Shown: positions 59,543 through 64,000 of the stretch, piece after piece | Layout of the letters: each line of letters opens with the position of its first letter | How positions within the stretch are numbered: position 1 is the first letter of the stretch | Assembly (NCBI RefSeq): GCF_001969445.1 | Contig: NZ_CP017297.1 | Span: forward strand, 682,001-746,000 | Reading direction: 5' to 3' | DNA: 64,000 nucleotides | Origin: Brachybacterium sp. P6-10-X1 | GTDB taxonomy: Bacteria; Actinomycetota; Actinomycetes; Actinomycetales; Dermabacteraceae | Position numbers and translations under genes: made by a program | Notes under the pieces: model-generated | Databases searched by the model: none | What the model was told of the DNA's origin: nothing | The model's input: the letters and a program-made list of their open reading frames with translations, nothing else

Positions 59543-62308
59543 GTGTCCTCGTCCCTGTACCGACTCGGCCTTCTCATGGCCTCCCTGCGCTGGAAGATCG
59601 TCGCGGTGTGGATGATCCTGCTGGTGGGGATGGGCGGCCTCGCCGTCGGCCTCGGCGGCACGTTCTCCTCCGCCATCGAGATTCCCGGCACCGAGGCCCA
59701 GCGCGGCATCGACCAGCTCGCCGACCGCTTCCCCGAGATGGGCGGCACCTCGGGCCAGGTCGTGCTGGTGGCCGAGGACGGCACCACCGTCGATGAGCAC
59801 CAGGACGAGATCGACGACCTCATGGACCGCATCGCGGAGGTCGACGGGGTCGCGGCCGCCCCTTCGCCCTTCGATGACGCCTCCCCCGGCACCCGCACCG
59901 ATGACGACACCGCGATCATCGCCCAGTTCCAGATGGACGGGCAGCAGGGCACCTACCCCGAGGAGTCCGTCACCGAGCTGAAGGACCTGGTCCGGGCCGC
60001 CGACACCCCGACCCTGGACGCGAACATCGGCGGACAGGTCCTGCAGAGCTCCGAGGTGCCCTTCGGCGCCGGCGAGATCGTCGGCATCGTCATCGCCCTG
60101 CTGATCCTCGCGATCGTGTTCCGCTCCTTCGTCCCGGCCGTCATCCCGATCGTCACCGCGATCGTCGGCGTGGGCGTGTCGATGCTGGCCGTGATGGCGC
60201 TGGCCGCCGGGGTCGAGATCCCCTCGGTGACCACCGCGCTGGGAGCCATGCTCGGCCTCGCCGTCGGGATCGACTACGCCCTGTTCATCCTCTCGAGGCA
60301 CCGCGACCAGCTGACCGCCGGCGAGGACGTCCGCGAGTCCATCGGCCGCGCCCTGGCGACCTCCGGCAGCGCCGTCATCTTCGCCGGCCTCACCGTGATC
60401 ATCGCCCTCGTCGGCCTGTTCGTCACCGGCATCCCGTTCCTGACCATCATGGGCGTCGCCGCTGCGGCGACCGTCGCCCTGTCCGTGGTGGTCGCGCTGA
60501 CGATGCTGCCCGCGATCATGGGCCTGCTCGGGGAGCGGCTGCGCCCGCGGAGGGTCCGTCGGCTGATGGCCGCGAACGACGGGGTGCTGCCCGCGGAGGA
60601 TCCGGAGCGCAGGCGCCGGCGACCCTTCGGCACCGGCTGGGTCCGCCTGGTCACGAAGGTCCCGGCCGTGACCATCCTGCTGGTGGTCGTCGGCGTCGGC
60701 GCCCTCGCGATCCCGATCAAGGACCTCGAGCTGGCGCTGCCGGACCTCGGCACCGAGCAGCCCGGCACCCCGGCCCGCGACACCTACGACCTGGTGGCCC
60801 AGGAGTTCGGCCCCGGCTACAACGGTCCCCTGCTGGTCACCGCCGACATCATCAACACCACCGACCCGCTCGGCGTGGTCGAGGACCTCGAATCCGACAT
60901 CTCCTCGCTGGAGAACGTCAAGGAGATCCAGCTCGCGACCCCCAACCGCGGTGCCGACCTGGCCGTGGTGGCGGTGATCCCCGAGGGCGGGCCGACGGAC
61001 GCCTCCACCAAGGAGCTCGTCCACTCCCTGCGCGCGAACGCCGGGGACTGGGAACAGGAGTACTCGATCTCCGACGTCACCGTCACCGGGGCGACCGCCG
61101 TCGGGATCGACGTCACCGACAAGCTCTCCGACGCGCTGGTCCCGTTCGCGATCTTCGTCGTCGGCCTCTCCCTCATCCTGCTGGCCATGGTGTTCCGCTC
61201 CATCTGGGTGCCGATCAAGGCCTCGCTGGGCTACCTGCTGTCCGTGGCCGCCGCCTTCGGCGTCACCGCGATGGTATTCGAGTACGGCTGGTTCAACGAA
61301 CCGCTGTTCGTCACCGTCAACGGCCCGGTCGTGGCGTTCATGCCGATCATGGTGATGGGCGTGCTGTTCGGCCTGGCCATGGACTACGAGGTCTTCCTGG
61401 TCTCGCGGATGCGCGAGGAGTTCACCCACACCGGTGATGCCCGCGCCTCCATCGAGAAGGGCTTCACCGCGAGCGCCCCCGTGGTGGTCGCCGCCGCGCT
61501 GATCATGGTCTCGGTGTTCGCCGGCTTCGTCACCTCCGGCTGGTTCATGCTGCAGCCCATCGCCGTGGGGCTGGCCGTCGGCGTGCTGGTCGACGCCTTC
61601 GTGGTGCGCATGACCCTGGTCCCCGCCGTGCTCGCCCTGCTCGGCAGGCACGCCTGGTGGCTGCCGGGCTGGATGGATCGGATCCTGCCCAAGGTCGACG
61701 TGGAGGGCGAAGGCCTGCATGCCGTCCTCGAGCACCGCCGCTGGACTCAGGAGCACGGCGCCCATGCCTTGCGGATGCAGGATCTGACCGCCCCGCTGGT
61801 CGGGGACACGGGCCGGATCGGCCCGCTGACCGGCGCCGTCGGATCGGGCACCCTGCTGGTGGTGCGCTCGGCCGACGACGCCGCCCGCGCCGCCTTCCTG
61901 GCCCTGGCCGGAGGGCGGCTCGAACCCGACAGCGGGCTCCTCGCCGTCCACGACCGCCTCGCCCCCGACGACCTCGGAGCCATCCAGGGCCGCGCGCACT
62001 GGCTGCCGGCCGGCGCGGACGTCCCCGCCCGGCTGCGGGAGATCCCCGATCGGCACCTGGGCCGCGCCGTGGTCGTGATCGAACGGCTCGAGGACCTCGT
62101 CCACGGTGCCACCACCACCGACGACACCCTGATCCAGCGCCTCGACGCCCTGCTGGCTGCAGGGGCCACCCTCGTGGTGGGCTCGCGAGCAGCCGGCGCC
62201 ACCGAGGCCGAGCGCCATCTCCAGGCCGCACTGCGCGATCCTCGCCGACTGCTCGCGCTCGCCGTCCAGCGCTCCACCGCCTCCGCCCCCGAAGGAGCCC
62301 ACGTATGA
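59543..62308 (+). CDS. MMPL-family exporter with a C-terminal degenerate ABC-like domain
   Basis: 921 residues from GTG 59543 (GGGAGG upstream). Two MMPL halves, each with 5-6 helices and an extracellular loop; helix-4 motifs GIDYALFILSRHRDQL and AMDYEVFLVSRMREEF carry the proton-relay Asp-Tyr pairs. After about residue 720 a soluble region resembles an ABC ATPase: GAVGSGTLLVV in place of Walker A (no Lys) and AVVVIERLEDL in place of Walker B. ATGA overlap couples it to YhgE. Confidence 0.83.
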   Translation: MSSSLYRLGLLMASLRWKIVAVWMILLVGMGGLAVGLGGTFSSAIEIPGTEAQRGIDQLADRFPEMGGTSGQVVLVAEDGTTVDEHQDEIDDLMDRIAEVDGVAAAPSPFDDASPGTRTDDDTAIIAQFQMDGQQGTYPEESVTELKDLVRAADTPTLDANIGGQVLQSSEVPFGAGEIVGIVIALLILAIVFRSFVPAVIPIVTAIVGVGVSMLAVMALAAGVEIPSVTTALGAMLGLAVGIDYALFILSRHRDQLTAGEDVRESIGRALATSGSAVIFAGLTVIIALVGLFVTGIPFLTIMGVAAAATVALSVVVALTMLPAIMGLLGERLRPRRVRRLMAANDGVLPAEDPERRRRRPFGTGWVRLVTKVPAVTILLVVVGVGALAIPIKDLELALPDLGTEQPGTPARDTYDLVAQEFGPGYNGPLLVTADIINTTDPLGVVEDLESDISSLENVKEIQLATPNRGADLAVVAVIPEGGPTDASTKELVHSLRANAGDWEQEYSISDVTVTGATAVGIDVTDKLSDALVPFAIFVVGLSLILLAMVFRSIWVPIKASLGYLLSVAAAFGVTAMVFEYGWFNEPLFVTVNGPVVAFMPIMVMGVLFGLAMDYEVFLVSRMREEFTHTGDARASIEKGFTASAPVVVAAALIMVSVFAGFVTSGWFMLQPIAVGLAVGVLVDAFVVRMTLVPAVLALLGRHAWWLPGWMDRILPKVDVEGEGLHAVLEHRRWTQEHGAHALRMQDLTAPLVGDTGRIGPLTGAVGSGTLLVVRSADDAARAAFLALAGGRLEPDSGLLAVHDRLAPDDLGAIQGRAHWLPAGADVPARLREIPDRHLGRAVVVIERLEDLVHGATTTDDTLIQRLDALLAAGATLVVGSRAAGATEAERHLQAALRDPRRLLALAVQRSTASAPEGAHV

Positions 62309-64000
62309 CCCGCCTCAAGCATCCGCGCACCGTGCTCGTGGTCCTGCTGCTGCCGCTGCTGGTGGCAGGGCTGGGACTGTGGGCCCTCAGCGGCCGTGTG
62401 GACCGGCTCGACACGGTGCCCGCCGCCGTCGTCAACCTGGACGAGGGGGCCGAGGTCACCGACGCCGACGGCGAGACGCAGACGGTCCCCTTCGGCCGGC
62501 TCCTGTCCGGATCGCTGACCCAGCCCGGCACCGTCGAGGGGCAGGACGCCCCGGAGACCACCGGCTTCGACTGGCAGCTGACCTCCCAGGACGACGCCGA
62601 GCAGGGTCTGCAGGACGGTACCTATTCCGCGGTGATCGTGGTCCCGGAGGACTTCTCCGCGAAGCTGACCACGATCGGCACCACCGATGCCGTCCCCGCG
62701 ATCCTCGAGGTCACCACCAACGACGCCAGCGGCCAGATCAACGCGCTGGTGGGCTCCGCTGTGGCCGAGGCCTCCGCCTCCACCATGGGCGGTCAGATGG
62801 CCCAGCAGTACCTCGACGGGCTCTACCTGGGCTTCAACGACCTCAAGGACGGGTTCTCCCAGTCGGCCGACGGCGCCGAGCAGCTCGCCGACGGCGCCTC
62901 CGATCTCGAGGACGGTGCGCACGAGCTCGCCGACGGCACCGCCGAGCTGGCAGACGGCACCACCCGGGCCGCAGAGGGGACGAAGGAGTTCTCCGGCGGG
63001 GTGTGGAGCCTCGCCGACGGCGCCGGGCAGACCGCTGACGGCACCCAGGAGCTCGCCGACGGCCTCGACGACCTCGCCACGGGCACGAGCACCGCGGCCG
63101 GCGGCGGCGACGACCTGGCCACCGGCCTCGATGACCTCGCCACCGGCGCCGAGGACCTCGCCGCCGGGGTCGGGCAGCTGCAGACCGGCATGTCCGGCAC
63201 CGAATCCGAGCCCGGGCTGCTCGACGGGGCGAACCAGCTGGCCGCCGGCGTCGAGGGCGACGGCACCGCCGAGAACCCGGGACTGGTCGCAGGAGCGGAC
63301 CAGCTCGCCACCGGCATCGAGCAGTACGCCGAGGGCGTCTCCGCGGCCGGCAGCGCCGTGACCGGCGACGGCACCGCCGAGAACCCGGGCCTGGTGACCA
63401 CCGCCCAGGGCGTGGCCGACGGCACCGCCGAGCTCGGCGAGAGCGCGCAGCAGCTGGCCGACGGCATCCAGGGCACCGAGACCGAGCCCGGCCTGCCGGA
63501 AGGCGCTCAGGACGTCGCGGACGGGGCGGCCGCCCTGTCGGCCGGTCTGGAGGGCGAGGGCACCGAGCAGGACCCGGGGATGATCGCTCTGGCCGAGCAG
63601 ATGAAGGCCAGCGCCGACGCGCTGCTCGAGGAGGATCCCGAGGACCCGAACGCTCTGGCGCTGCAGGCGCAGGCCGAGGGCATGCTCGAGTACGCGAACG
63701 CCGTCGACACCGGCCTGAACGGTGACGGCACCGCCGAGAACCCCGGTCTGGTCGCCGGCACACAGGGCATCGCGGACGGCTCCTCGCAGCTGCTCCCCCT
63801 CGGTCCCCAGCTCCAGCAGATCGCCGACGGGCTCAACGGCACCGACCAGGAACCCGGCCTGGTCCAGGGCACCCAGGGCATGCTCACCTACTCCGAGGGG
63901 CTCGAGACCGCCTTCGCCGGGGACGGCACCGAGCAGAACCCCGGCCTGACCGCGTCTGCCGATCAGCTCGCCACCGGGGCTCGCGCGAGCGCCGAGGGCG
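62305..64000 (+). CDS. YhgE/Pip-family membrane protein (3' end outside window)
   Basis: At least 565 residues, open to the right edge. Helix at about 9-27, then VVNLDEGAEV, YSAVIVVPEDFS, and a very long repeat of (L/T)ADG(A/T)xxLADG type coils interrupted by GDGTAENPGLV-like inserts (GDGTAENPGL several times). Typical of the YhgE/Pip superfamily (ESX/phage-infection-like). Co-expressed with the MMPL exporter. Confidence 0.85.
   Translation, partial: MTRLKHPRTVLVVLLLPLLVAGLGLWALSGRVDRLDTVPAAVVNLDEGAEVTDADGETQTVPFGRLLSGSLTQPGTVEGQDAPETTGFDWQLTSQDDAEQGLQDGTYSAVIVVPEDFSAKLTTIGTTDAVPAILEVTTNDASGQINALVGSAVAEASASTMGGQMAQQYLDGLYLGFNDLKDGFSQSADGAEQLADGASDLEDGAHELADGTAELADGTTRAAEGTKEFSGGVWSLADGAGQTADGTQELADGLDDLATGTSTAAGGGDDLATGLDDLATGAEDLAAGVGQLQTGMSGTESEPGLLDGANQLAAGVEGDGTAENPGLVAGADQLATGIEQYAEGVSAAGSAVTGDGTAENPGLVTTAQGVADGTAELGESAQQLADGIQGTETEPGLPEGAQDVADGAAALSAGLEGEGTEQDPGMIALAEQMKASADALLEEDPEDPNALALQAQAEGMLEYANAVDTGLNGDGTAENPGLVAGTQGIADGSSQLLPLGPQLQQIADGLNGTDQEPGLVQGTQGMLTYSEGLETAFAGDGTEQNPGLTASADQLATGARASAEG

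Noticed and set aside
59474..62302. 942-residue minus-strand open frame
   Set aside because: Antisense of the MMPL gene, His/Gly/Asp-rich low complexity.
1..64000. CRISPR array
   Set aside because: No regularly spaced direct repeats of 24-40 bp with unique spacers were seen, and no cas genes.

Overview
The window is high-GC DNA (roughly 65-70% by eye) from an actinobacterium. Two CmtR-type cadmium repressors, a GarA-like FHA gene followed by an FtsR-like MerR gene, two DUF881 proteins around a small DUF1290 membrane protein, a TIGR03085 protein and frequent GTG/TTG starts all point to Actinomycetota. Micrococcales, perhaps a Brachybacterium-like genus, is my guess from gene content, not a proven assignment.

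Layout. (1) 0-14 kb is a metal and thiol-stress island: an arsenate-reductase-like protein and its flavoprotein, cmtR-cadD, a CopD/CtaG fusion facing copC, an ArsR repressor with a CDF exporter, an NlpC/P60 peptidase, then a minus-strand run cmtR - metal P-type ATPase - DsbA - VKOR - TlpA - CcdA that joins cadmium/zinc export to disulfide chemistry. (2) 14.2-31.9 kb is an accessory block bounded on the left by a broken transposase. It carries many small proteins of unknown function, a secreted HNH nuclease, a left-handed beta-helix protein, a divergent J-domain protein, an AAA ATPase, an SRAP protein, a 1301-bp IS3-family element and several broken genes. Inside it, 20.2-23.1 kb is a tightly coupled four-gene cassette (XRE regulator, alpha/beta hydrolase, ImmA/IrrE-like peptidase, multi-pass membrane protein). 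I recognise no integrase, relaxase or replication gene in this block. (3) 32-37.3 kb is a LacI-controlled sugar ABC transporter with a GH130 enzyme. (4) 37.3-64 kb is mostly ordinary chromosome: tRNA-Pro, the DUF881/GarA/FtsR/MerR/ParA region, a sugar dehydrogenase/epimerase cluster, assorted housekeeping genes, a GH25 lysozyme, and a TetR-regulated MMPL-YhgE export pair that runs off the right end.

The most unusual thing is in block 2. The 7-mer GCCCACT occurs in sense orientation just upstream of eleven gene starts on both strands, six times with a spacer of 35-37 nt to the start codon. Three otherwise unrelated proteins of the same block share an N-terminal tag, VRKR(D/E)TGExGNxGEFGT. Together these suggest one genetic system with a common expression signal and a common protein address or processing tag. 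Neither is known to me by name.
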